A stretch of DNA of 64,000 nucleotides, from contig NC_009952.1 in the NCBI RefSeq assembly GCF_000018145.1, positions 1,860,001-1,924,000 on the forward strand, read 5' to 3'. Origin of the DNA: Dinoroseobacter shibae DFL 12 = DSM 16493. GTDB taxonomy: Bacteria; Pseudomonadota; Alphaproteobacteria; Rhodobacterales; Rhodobacteraceae. The position numbers and the translations under genes were made by a program. Of this stretch, positions 56,616 through 64,000 are shown piece by piece; the stretch's first letter is position 1, and every line of letters starts with the position of its first letter. The notes beneath the pieces are model-generated. The model saw nothing but the letters and a program-made list of their open reading frames with translations. It was not told the DNA's origin and did not search any database.

Positions 56616-56700
56616 TGGTGCGGGTGAAGGGACTCGAACCCCCACGCCTTGCGGCGCCAGAACCTAAATCTGGTGCGTCTACCAGTTCCGCCACACCCGC
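56616..56700 (-). tRNA. tRNA-Leu (anticodon TAG)
   Basis: Minus-strand class II tRNA with acceptor GCGGGTG/CACCCGC, anticodon loop containing TAG (ATTTAGGTT), a long variable arm (GGCGCCGCAAGGCGT), T-arm GGGGGTTCGAGTCCC, discriminator A and an encoded CCA (56616-56618). Confidence 0.96.
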
Positions 56701-56866
56701 GATGGGCGGCTCTTAGCAAACCGCGGCCGCCTTTCAAAGGGGCATTTGCAGCCGTCCGGGTTTCGTGCCAGTAACAAATTAAGAATTGTGATGTATCCCT
56801 CGAAACAGATGCTTGTATGCGCGTCCGCAGCGGGAAACAGCGCCGTGTGTCAGTGAGAGTAGCAAG

Positions 56867-57976
56867 ATGGAAACCTACCAGATCTGGGCGCTGGCCGCCG
56901 ATCAGGTCCTCGTGCAAGAGGGGGTGACCGGCAGCGATGGTGTGCCTGTCCCCGGGACCGCGGTGCCCGACGGGTTGTCGGGCGGTAACCAAGGCGCGGG
57001 ACGCCATCTGCCGGACCGATTCATCACGCTGCAGAGCAACGGCTGGGTGCCGATCTCGATCCGCGATAACGAGGGGGATGTGAACTTCGCCGACAATGAC
57101 GGCACGCAGGCCCTTGCCGCGACCACCCAGTTCGGCGGTACGCAGTACGCCCCCGGGCGGCGGGTGGAGGCCGAGTATACCCTGCAGGTCACTGACGGTA
57201 CCGACACCTACACCATCATCGGCTTCAACATTCGCGAGCCGGATTCCGAGTTCAACAACTCCTTCGGCAGCACCGAAGGGCTGGCCTTCATCGGGACTTT
57301 TCCACCCGTGGGCGTGCCGCTGCGGGTGATCAGCGCCTCCGAAGGTCCGGGCAGGACCGCGACACCGGCTGCCACCTACGCCACCCCGCCTTGCTTCACC
57401 CCGGGGACCCTGATCGAGGTGCCCGGTGGCACCTGCCCGGTGGAGGCATTGCAGGTGGGCGATCTGGTGCTGACCCGCGATGATGGGGCGCAGCCGGTGC
57501 GCTGGGTCGGGTCCGCGCGGATCGACAGCGCGAAGCTTGCCGGCAACCCACGCTTCCGGCCCATCCTGCTGCGCGCGGGCGCGCTGGGGCCGGGGCGGCC
57601 GGCGCGGGACATGCGCGTGTCGCGGCAGCACCGGGTGTTGTTGGAGGATTGGCGCGCGGACCTGCTGTTTGGCAGCGCGCAGGTGCTGGCGGCGGCGGCG
57701 CATCTGGTGAACGACGACACCATCGTGCAGGTCTACGACCTGGAGCCGGTCACCTATCATCATTTCATGTTCGATCGGCACCAGATCGTGCGCGCGGACG
57801 GGATCTGGGCCGAGAGCCTGCGCCCCGGCCCCGCGATCCTGTCGACCCTGGGCCGCGCCGCCCAAGAGGAGCTGTTCGAGATCTTCCCGGAACTGCGCGA
57901 GGCCGAGGATGCCCCCTTCCCCGCTGCAAGGCCGCTCCTGCGGGATTGGGAAACCGAGGTGCTGCTCAAACCCTGA
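56867..57976 (+). CDS. Hint-domain (Hedgehog/intein-like) protein
   Basis: Protein of 369 residues. The first half (to about 180) is beta-rich and unrecognised (METYQIWALAADQVLVQEG...). The second half is a bacterial Hint_2-type domain: it opens with a Cys in PCFTPGTLIEVPGG, has VEALQVGDLVLTRDDGAQPVRWVG, the block RVSRQHRVLL, and ends VTYHHFMFDRHQIVRADG/IWAESLRPG. No signal peptide is seen. Such proteins are frequent in Rhodobacterales, with unknown biology; self-cleavage by the Cys and His residues is possible. Its stop is one base from that of the convergent nnr gene. AGAGTAGCAAG precedes the ATG. Confidence 0.85.
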   Translation: METYQIWALAADQVLVQEGVTGSDGVPVPGTAVPDGLSGGNQGAGRHLPDRFITLQSNGWVPISIRDNEGDVNFADNDGTQALAATTQFGGTQYAPGRRVEAEYTLQVTDGTDTYTIIGFNIREPDSEFNNSFGSTEGLAFIGTFPPVGVPLRVISASEGPGRTATPAATYATPPCFTPGTLIEVPGGTCPVEALQVGDLVLTRDDGAQPVRWVGSARIDSAKLAGNPRFRPILLRAGALGPGRPARDMRVSRQHRVLLEDWRADLLFGSAQVLAAAAHLVNDDTIVQVYDLEPVTYHHFMFDRHQIVRADGIWAESLRPGPAILSTLGRAAQEELFEIFPELREAEDAPFPAARPLLRDWETEVLLKP

Positions 57977-57977
57977 G

Positions 57978-59549
57978 CTACGGCGTATCGAGGGCGCGGA
58001 TCACCTGCGGCAGCATCTCCGGCAGGTCCTCGGCGATCAGGCCCGGACCGAAGGCGCGGGCGGCCTCGACATGAAGCCAGGCGCCGGTCTCGGCAGCCTC
58101 CTGGGGGGGAAGCCCGCGCGCCAGAAGCCCCGTGATCATCCCGGCCAGCACATCGCCGGACCCGGCGGTCGCCAGCCAGGGGGCCGCGCGCGCATAGGCC
58201 GCCGCGTTGATCGCACAGCGCCCGTCCGGCGACGCGATGACCGTATCGGGCCCCTTGTAGTGCACCGTACAGCCCGCCCGCGCCGCCGCCGCCCGGGTGG
58301 CATCAACTTTGGAGTAGGCCGGACCCCTGGTGGCAGGGGCAGCGAGTTTCTCGGCGATATCCGGAAAGAGCCGCGCGAACTCGCCGCCATGGGGGGTCAG
58401 CACCGTGTGCGGATGCAGGTCGCGGAACAGGGCATCGGGCGCCTCGGCAAAGGCACTGAGCGCGTCCGCGTCCAGCACGGTCGCCCGCCCCGCAGCCAGC
58501 GCGGTCGCCACCAGCGCCCGGGTCTCCGCCCCGATGCCCAGACCGGGCCCGAGGCACAGGGTGGTCAGCCGCGCATCCTCCAGCGCCGCGGCCAGCCCCT
58601 CGGCCCCGTCGCAGCGCCGCAGCATGATCGCGGTCAGTTGCGTGGCGCATTCCATCATCGCCGCGCCCGGCGCGCCCACCGTCACCAGCCCAGCGCCGAC
58701 CCGCAACGCCCCCCGCGCCGCAAGGCGCGCGGCACCCGAACGCCCCATCGGCCCGGACAGTACCAGCGCATGCCCATGGCCATATTTGTGATCCTCCGCA
58801 CCCTTGGCCAGCGCCCGCGCCGCGGGGGCTCCGACCGCATGAACGCCGTCCTCCGCCCGCGCGGGCGGCGTCCGGTCGAGGCCGATACCCGCCACGACGG
58901 TCTTGCCGCAGAGCGCCGGCCCATCGCCGAGCCAATGGCCGCATTTGCAGGCATGAAATGTCACGGTCAGGTCGGCAGGCAGCGCGGTCCCGAGAATGCG
59001 GCCGCTGTCCGAACAGAGCCCGCTGGGCAGATCGACCGCCACCGCACGGGTTGCATCCGCCCGCAACTGTGCGCGCACCGCGGGCGCGGCGAAGACCGTG
59101 AAAGGCCCGGTGAAGGGCCGCCCCAGCCCCGTCCCGAAAAGCGCATCGACCAGCAGGTCGACCCGTTCGGGCACGGCGAGGCTGTCGTCCTGCGGCGGCG
59201 CAGAGTCGATCGCATGCACCGTCACCGGGCCGAGCGCGCACCACCGGTCGTGATTTGCCCGCGCGTCGGGCGGCAGCTTCTCGGGATCGCCGTAGAGACA
59301 CACCTCCACCGCCCAGCCCCAGCCGTACAACAAGCGCGCGATCACGAACCCGTCGCCGCCATTGTTGCCCGGCCCGCAGAGCACCAGCGCGCGGCGCGGG
59401 GCCGCCGCCAGATCCGGCCATTGGGCAAAGACCGCCTCGACCACGCCGCGCCCGGCGCGCTCCATCAACTCCAGCCCGGTGACCGCGCCACTGTCCATCG
59501 CGGCCTGCTCGATGGCCCGCATCCGGGCCGCTGTCAGGAGTTCCGTCAT
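57978..59549 (-). CDS. nnr: Bifunctional NAD(P)H-hydrate epimerase / ADP-dependent dehydratase
   Basis: Repairs hydrated NADH/NADPH. The N-terminal YjeF epimerase domain (about 1-205) has the GPGNNGGDGFVIARLL and DALFGTGLGRP motifs. The C-terminal YjeF/Nnr dehydratase (ribokinase-like, about 225-523) has GHALVLSGPMGRSGAARL, VLTPHGGEFARLFPD and the ATAGSGDVLAGMITGLLARG nucleotide-binding end. The 523-residue length is normal for the fusion. It is divergent from glnB, with a 170-bp gap containing a short inverted repeat. Confidence 0.95.
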   Translation of the reverse strand: MTELLTAARMRAIEQAAMDSGAVTGLELMERAGRGVVEAVFAQWPDLAAAPRRALVLCGPGNNGGDGFVIARLLYGWGWAVEVCLYGDPEKLPPDARANHDRWCALGPVTVHAIDSAPPQDDSLAVPERVDLLVDALFGTGLGRPFTGPFTVFAAPAVRAQLRADATRAVAVDLPSGLCSDSGRILGTALPADLTVTFHACKCGHWLGDGPALCGKTVVAGIGLDRTPPARAEDGVHAVGAPAARALAKGAEDHKYGHGHALVLSGPMGRSGAARLAARGALRVGAGLVTVGAPGAAMMECATQLTAIMLRRCDGAEGLAAALEDARLTTLCLGPGLGIGAETRALVATALAAGRATVLDADALSAFAEAPDALFRDLHPHTVLTPHGGEFARLFPDIAEKLAAPATRGPAYSKVDATRAAAARAGCTVHYKGPDTVIASPDGRCAINAAAYARAAPWLATAGSGDVLAGMITGLLARGLPPQEAAETGAWLHVEAARAFGPGLIAEDLPEMLPQVIRALDTP

Positions 59550-59576
59550 CTTGCCTCACCCAGGAGTTTTCGCCTT

Positions 59577-59591
59577 GCCCAATTCTTGGGC
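59577..59591. promoter_or_regulatory. Short perfect inverted repeat in the nnr-glnB divergent gap
   Basis: GCCCAA-TTC-TTGGGC forms a six-base inverted repeat with a three-base centre, about 28 bases before the nnr start and 129 before glnB. It could be an operator; no known consensus matches, and no sigma-54 (GG-N10-GC) site is convincing in this gap. Confidence 0.35.
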
Positions 59592-59677
59592 ATGCCGCAC
59601 AAATCGCAGACAGCGCCCTGCTTTTCAGCGAACGCCACCGGACGGGGACACGCTACCGAATTGTGGAGGAGATTTGA

Positions 59678-60058
<381 letters not shown>

Positions 60059-60125
60059 CCGCGGGCGTCAGCCGGGTCCGGGACACAATCACAACACATA
60101 CAATCGACTGAAAAGGAAAGGTCAC

Positions 60126-61532
60126 ATGAGCAAGGACGCTGTTCTCAAGACCATCGCAGACGAGGAAATCGAATATGTCGATATCCGCTTCACGGACCCG
60201 CGCGGCAAGCTGCAGCACGTGACGGTGATCGCCGACCAGGTGGATGCCGACTTCCTCGAAGAGGGCTTCATGTTCGACGGCTCCTCGATCGCCGGATGGA
60301 AGTCCATCGACCAGTCCGACATGAAACTGATGCCGGACACCAACAGCGCCTATGTCGACCCGTTCTACGCGGAAAAGACCCTGTGCCTGCACTGTTCCAT
60401 CGTCGAGCCCGACACCGGCGAGGCCTATGACCGCGACCCCCGCGGCACCGCCGAGAAGGCCGAGGCCTATCTGAAATCCTCGGGCATCGGCGACGTGGCC
60501 TATTTCGGGCCGGAAGCGGAGTTCTTCCTGTTCGACGACGTGCGCTTCTCGGTCGAGATGAACAAGGTCTCCTTCGAGGTGGACGCACAGGATGCGGCCT
60601 GGAACTCGGATGCCGAGTACGAGATGGGCAACATGGGGCATCGGCCCGGCATCAAGGGCGGCTATTTCCCGGTCAACCCGATCGACGCGGCGCAGGATCT
60701 GCGCTCGGAAATGCTGTCGACCATGAAGCGCATGGGGATGAAGGTCGACAAGCATCACCACGAGGTGGCGTCCTGCCAGCACGAGCTGGGCCTGATCTTC
60801 GGCTCGCTCACCCACCAGGCCGATGAGCTGCAGAAGTACAAGTACGTGATCCACAACGTCGCGCATGCCTATGGCAAGTCGGCGACCTTCATGCCCAAGC
60901 CCATCGCGGGCGATAACGGGACCGGCATGCATGTGAACATGTCGATCTGGAAGGACGGCAAGCCGCTCTTCGCGGGCGACAAATATGCCGACCTGAGCCA
61001 GGAGGCGCTGTATTTCATCGGTGGCATCCTGAAACACGCCAAGGCACTGAATGCCTTCACCAACCCCTCGACCAACTCCTACAAGCGCCTGATCCCGGGC
61101 TTCGAGGCGCCGGTGCTGCGGGCCTATTCCGCGCGCAACCGCTCCGGCTGCGTCCGGATCCCCTGGGCCGAGAGCCCCAAGGCCAAGCGCGTCGAGGCCC
61201 GCTTCCCGGACCCGGCGGCCAACCCCTATCTGTGCTTCGCCGCGCTGCTGATGGCCGGTCTCGACGGGATCAAGAACAAGATCGACCCGGGCGAGGCGTC
61301 CGACAAGGACCTCTACGACCTGCCCCCCGAGGAGCTGGCCGAGATCCCGACCGTCTGCGCCTCCCTGCGCGAAGCGCTCGATGCGCTGGAGGCGGATCAC
61401 GAATTCCTGCTGGCGGGCGACGTGTTCACCAAGGACCAGATCGACGGCTATTGCGAGCTGAAATGGGAAGAGGTGTATGCCTACGAGCACACGCCGCACC
61501 CGGTGGAATACAAGCTCTATTACAGCTGCTGA
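60126..61532 (+). CDS. glnA: Glutamine synthetase type I
   Basis: Makes glutamine from glutamate, ammonia and ATP. The 468-residue GSI-beta enzyme has the adenylylation site Tyr397 in [10 protein letters not shown], the metal/substrate segments [19 protein letters not shown] and the [13 protein letters not shown] block. AAGGAAAGG precedes ATG 60126. It is cotranscribed with glnB and followed by a strong terminator. It would assimilate ammonium, including that released from taurine. Confidence 0.98.
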   Translation: MSKDAVLKTIADEEIEYVDIRFTDPRGKLQHVTVIADQVDADFLEEGFMFDGSSIAGWKSIDQSDMKLMPDTNSAYVDPFYAEKTLCLHCSIVEPDTGEAYDRDPRGTAEKAEAYLKSSGIGDVAYFGPEAEFFLFDDVRFSVEMNKVSFEVDAQDAAWNSDAEYEMGNMGHRPGIKGGYFPVNPIDAAQDLRSEMLSTMKRMGMKVDKHHHEVASCQHELGLIFGSLTHQADELQKYKYVIHNVAHAYGKSATFMPKPIAGDNGTGMHVNMSIWKDGKPLFAGDKYADLSQEALYFIGGILKHAKALNAFTNPSTNSYKRLIPGFEAPVLRAYSARNRSGCVRIPWAESPKAKRVEARFPDPAANPYLCFAALLMAGLDGIKNKIDPGEASDKDLYDLPPEELAEIPTVCASLREALDALEADHEFLLAGDVFTKDQIDGYCELKWEEVYAYEHTPHPVEYKLYYSC

Positions 61533-61550
61533 TCCCGCGGGAGCGGATAG

Positions 61551-61575
61551 AAAGGGCGCCTTCGGGCGCCCTTTT
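61551..61575 (+). terminator. Rho-independent terminator of glnA
   Basis: AAAGGGCGCC, loop TTCG, GGCGCCCTTT makes a perfect ten-base stem ending in TTTT (61571-61575), 18 bases after the glnA stop. Confidence 0.92.
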
Positions 61576-61698
61576 GCATGGCGCACCGATTGTTTCATCG
61601 TGCCCGCGCGTCGTCACCCTTGCGTGACGGGGCTGACACATGGGTTGTTCACGGCACGGCCCGCGCCCATTCTCTGGCTCCAACCACGGAGCTGCCCC

Positions 61699-62916
61699 AT
61701 GCCTACCGAAAAGCTGACCTTCACCGGCCATTCCGGCGACACCCTTGCCGCGCGTCTCGACCTGCCCGAGGGCCCGCACCTGGCCACCGCGCTCTTTGCC
61801 CATTGCTTCACCTGCTCCAAGGACATCCCCGCCGCGCGCCGGATCGCGCAGCGGCTCGCGGCCATGGGGATCGCGGTTTTGCGGTTCGATTTCACCGGGC
61901 TGGGGCATTCGGGGGGCGAGTTCAGGAACACCACGTTTTCGTCCAACGTCGCCGACCTGCGGCTGGCGGCGGAGGCGCTGGCGGCCCGCGGCATGGCGCC
62001 CAGCCTGTTGATCGGGCACAGCCTGGGCGGGGCGGCGGTGCTGAAGGCGGTGCGCAGCATTCCGGGGGTCAAGGCGGTGGCGACGATCGGCGCGCCCTTC
62101 GATCCCGGGCATGTCACCCATAATTTCGCCGAGGCGCTGGAGACGATCGCGGCGCAGGGCGAGGCCGAGGTGCAGCTGGGCGGGCGGCCCTTCCGGATCC
62201 GCAAGGCGTTCGTCGAGGATGTGACGGCCGAGAAACTGGCCCCCGAGATCGCCGCGATGAAGGCCGCCCTTCTGGTGCTGCACGCGCCGCTGGACGCGCA
62301 GGTGGGGATCGAGAACGCCACGCAGATCTTCGCGGCCGCGAAACATCCCAAGAGCTTCGTCACCCTCGACGATGCGGACCACCTGATCACCCGCGCTGCG
62401 GATGCGGATTACGCCGCCGAAGTGATCGCCGCTTGGGTCGGGCGATACCTGGACCTGCGCCCGCCCGCCCCGCCCCCGGGCGTGCCCGAGGGGATCACCC
62501 GGGTGTCGGAGGCCGATCCCGCCGGGTTCCTGCAGGACGTGAGCGCGGGCCCCTCCCATCACATCCAGGCCGATGAGCCGCTGGCCTATGGCGGCACCAA
62601 TCGCGGGCTGACACCCTACCAGTTGCTGGCCGCCGGGCTGGGCGCCTGCACCTCGATGACCCTGCGGATGTATGCCCGCCAGAAGGGCTGGCCCCTAACC
62701 CATGTCTCGGTCGACGTGATGCACGACAAGGTGCACGGCCAGGACGCCAAGGGCGCTCATGACCGCATCGACAGTTTCGTGCGCCGCATCCACCTGGAGG
62801 GCGATCTGGACACGGCGCAGCAGGAGCGGCTGCTGGAGATCGCGGACAAGTGCCCGGTGCATCGCACGCTCGAGACCGGCGCACGCATCGTCACCGAACT
62901 GGCCGTGCCCGCCTGA
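61699..62916 (+). CDS. Alpha/beta-hydrolase fused to an OsmC-like domain
   Basis: Two-domain protein of 405 residues. Residues 1 to about 255 are an alpha/beta hydrolase (nucleophile Ser in LLIGHSLGGAAVL, His in DDADHLIT). Residues from about 265 are OsmC/Ohr-like, with both redox cysteines (GLGACTSMTLRMYARQKG and IADKCPVHRTLE). OsmC proteins reduce organic hydroperoxides; this fusion is widespread, and its natural substrate is unknown. ATG 61699 is close to the domain start (MPTEKLTFTGHSGD); the open frame upstream overlaps the glnA terminator. Confidence 0.93.
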   Translation: MPTEKLTFTGHSGDTLAARLDLPEGPHLATALFAHCFTCSKDIPAARRIAQRLAAMGIAVLRFDFTGLGHSGGEFRNTTFSSNVADLRLAAEALAARGMAPSLLIGHSLGGAAVLKAVRSIPGVKAVATIGAPFDPGHVTHNFAEALETIAAQGEAEVQLGGRPFRIRKAFVEDVTAEKLAPEIAAMKAALLVLHAPLDAQVGIENATQIFAAAKHPKSFVTLDDADHLITRAADADYAAEVIAAWVGRYLDLRPPAPPPGVPEGITRVSEADPAGFLQDVSAGPSHHIQADEPLAYGGTNRGLTPYQLLAAGLGACTSMTLRMYARQKGWPLTHVSVDVMHDKVHGQDAKGAHDRIDSFVRRIHLEGDLDTAQQERLLEIADKCPVHRTLETGARIVTELAVPA

Positions 62917-63040
62917 GAGAGGTCCTACCGACGCGCGCAGAACCCCAAGGTTCGACATGCGTATTCGCACAAAGCCGAAGACCGCCAAGCGACCGGGCGG
63001 TCAAGGTTAACGACCCGGGCTTGGCGCACGCATCCTCTTT

Positions 63041-63060
63041 CATCTTTGCAAAAATACTCA
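63041..63060. repeat. Fragment resembling the leader and core of the double-hairpin element
   Basis: CATCTTTGCAAAAATACTC matches the T-rich leader plus AAATACTC core of the elements at 23240 and 35581, but neither hairpin follows. It may be a decayed copy in the 191-bp gap between the OsmC-fusion gene and the DUF6314 gene. Confidence 0.5.
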
Positions 63061-63107
63061 TGGCACGCCGCTGGCCCGGGGTGCCGCGCCGGGATGGTGC
63101 GGCCCCG

Positions 63108-63518
63108 TCAGTCCGCGCGCCGGTAGCGGCTGGTCATTTCGTAATCCTTGCGCGGGCCGCGGACGGTCCAGCGGCTCGTCCAGTCCGGCCAGGCGGAGAA
63201 ATCGTAGGCAACGTCGTACTGGTCCGGCGCGCAGAAATGGGCCGCCTCCGGCCGTTCGCTCAGCGCGAAGCGGTGAAAGAACGCGCCATCGGCGAAATGC
63301 ACCGCCACCGTCCCGCCCTCATCGCGCCAATCATAGCTGCGCTGCGCCGCGAAGGCGCCGCCGCGGGCCAGGGTCAAGCTCCCCTCTTCCTCATACAGCA
63401 ACCCGTCCGGGCTGGGGCTGAACACCGCCGCCCCGTCAAACCGCCCGGACCCGCCCAGCCGGTCCGCGATCTCGCGCGACAGGGACCAGCGGCCCGTGAA
63501 CTCCGCCAGGCTCAGCAC
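63108..63518 (-). CDS. DUF6314 family protein
   Basis: Small beta-barrel-like protein of 136 residues that I recognise as DUF6314: FTGRWSLSREI, then RFDGAAVFSP, YEEEGSL, the YDWRDEG segment, DGAFFHRF, and the C-terminal GPRKDYEMTSRYRR. Its function is unknown. I place the start at GTG 63518 (V/M-L-S-L-A-E-F), preceded by GAGGGG eight bases upstream. The open frame continues to 63878 but there overlaps purB in antisense. It is divergent from purB. Confidence 0.8.
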   Translation of the reverse strand: MLSLAEFTGRWSLSREIADRLGGSGRFDGAAVFSPSPDGLLYEEEGSLTLARGGAFAAQRSYDWRDEGGTVAVHFADGAFFHRFALSERPEAAHFCAPDQYDVAYDFSAWPDWTSRWTVRGPRKDYEMTSRYRRAD

Positions 63519-63602
63519 CGCCTGCGACCCCTCTGATCCTTGTTCGTCCTGCCCATGCCCCGTATGACGCCCGCAAACTGTGTCAAACGCAAGGCTCCGC
63601 CC

Positions 63603-64000
63603 ATGATCCCCCGCTATTCCCGCCCCGATATGGTCGCCATCTGGTCGCCCGAGACCAAGTTCCGCATCTGGTTCGAGATCGAGGCCCATGCCTGCGACGC
63701 CATGGCGGATCTCGGGGTGATCCCGCGCGAGAATGCCGAGGCCGTGTGGAAGGCCCGGGATGTGGAGTTCGACGTGGCCCGCATCGACGAGATCGAAGCG
63801 GTGACAAAGCATGACGTGATCGCGTTCCTGACCCATCTGGCCGAACATGTCGGCGCCGAAGAGGCGCGCTTCGTGCACCAGGGCATGACCTCGTCCGATG
63901 TGCTCGACACCTGTTTCAACGTGCAGCTGACCCGCGCGGCAGATATTCTTATCAAGGACTTGGAAGACCTTCTTGAAGCTTTGAAGCGCCGCGCGCTGGA
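63603..64000 (+). CDS. purB: Adenylosuccinate lyase (N-terminal part, cut by window edge)
   Basis: Splits adenylosuccinate and SAICAR in purine synthesis. The first 132 residues match the fumarase/aspartase-fold N-terminus of PurB: MIPRYSRPDMVAIWS, then EAVTKHDVIAFLTHLAEHVG and the HQGMTSSDVLDTC catalytic-loop motif. ATG 63603 is a normal start. The rest lies outside the window. Confidence 0.94.
   Translation, partial: MIPRYSRPDMVAIWSPETKFRIWFEIEAHACDAMADLGVIPRENAEAVWKARDVEFDVARIDEIEAVTKHDVIAFLTHLAEHVGAEEARFVHQGMTSSDVLDTCFNVQLTRAADILIKDLEDLLEALKRRAL

Noticed and set aside
56275-56667. Possible gene in the gap between tauR and tRNA-Leu
   Set aside because: The open frame runs into the tRNA, has no ribosome site, and its translation is low-complexity Arg/Gly/Pro.

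Overview
The window is GC-rich, gene-dense chromosomal DNA from an alphaproteobacterium, most likely a marine member of the Rhodobacterales (Roseobacter group). Four things point there: a trpE / yibQ-like / trpGDC / moaC / moeA / lexA gene order; SOS boxes of the alphaproteobacterial GAAC-N7-GAAC type; a complete TauKLM/TauXY/Xsc/TauZ/Pta taurine cluster; and a VPLPA-CTERM protein. Most of it is ordinary core genome, with a few accessory patches.

Layout. 1-5 kb: two-domain cold-shock protein (cut by the window edge), pdxH, fabI, two coupled LysE-type exporters, gpt and an aminotransferase. 5-16 kb: periplasmic PpiD-like foldase, trpE, a polysaccharide-deacetylase-like yibQ gene on the opposite strand, then trpG-trpD-trpC-moaC-moeA, whose neighbours all overlap by 4 bases, then lexA behind a double SOS box. 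16-23 kb: comEC, gltX, gltA, a universal stress protein and an AGCS amino-acid symporter. 23-31 kb: uvrA (with its own SOS box), two MFS transporters, lipoamide dehydrogenase and a DUF924 protein. 31-38 kb: two identical tRNA-Asp genes, a secreted VPLPA-CTERM protein, two paralogous LuxR-type regulators flanking an MscS channel, a pirin and a small unknown gene, then tRNA-Val. 38-44 kb: an apparent glucosylglycerate module (phosphatase, GT81 synthase and a GH13_18 phosphorylase) interrupted by an ACR3-type permease and a low-GC foreign-looking gene. 44.7-56.2 kb: the taurine cluster. tauR diverges from tauK-tauL-tauM-usp-tauX-tauY-xsc-tauZ-cupin-pta, which together would import taurine, oxidise it to sulfoacetaldehyde, cleave it to sulfite plus acetyl phosphate, feed acetyl-CoA to metabolism and export the sulfur anion. 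56.6-64 kb: tRNA-Leu, a Hint-domain protein, NAD(P)HX repair enzyme, glnB-glnA, a hydrolase-OsmC fusion, a DUF6314 protein and the start of purB.

Non-coding structure worth attention. A tandem array of four different 20-bp palindromes at a 23-24 bp period sits between convergent trpE and yibQ, and two relatives lie between convergent lexA and comEC. A double-hairpin intergenic element occurs twice (23.24 and 35.58 kb), with a fragment of its leader at 63.04 kb. Five GTCGG motifs with an exact 11-bp period lie upstream of the VPLPA-CTERM gene. Direct-repeat operator candidates lie between tauR and tauK, and a strong hairpin separates tauK from tauL. No CRISPR array, prophage, insertion sequence or luxI-type synthase was seen.
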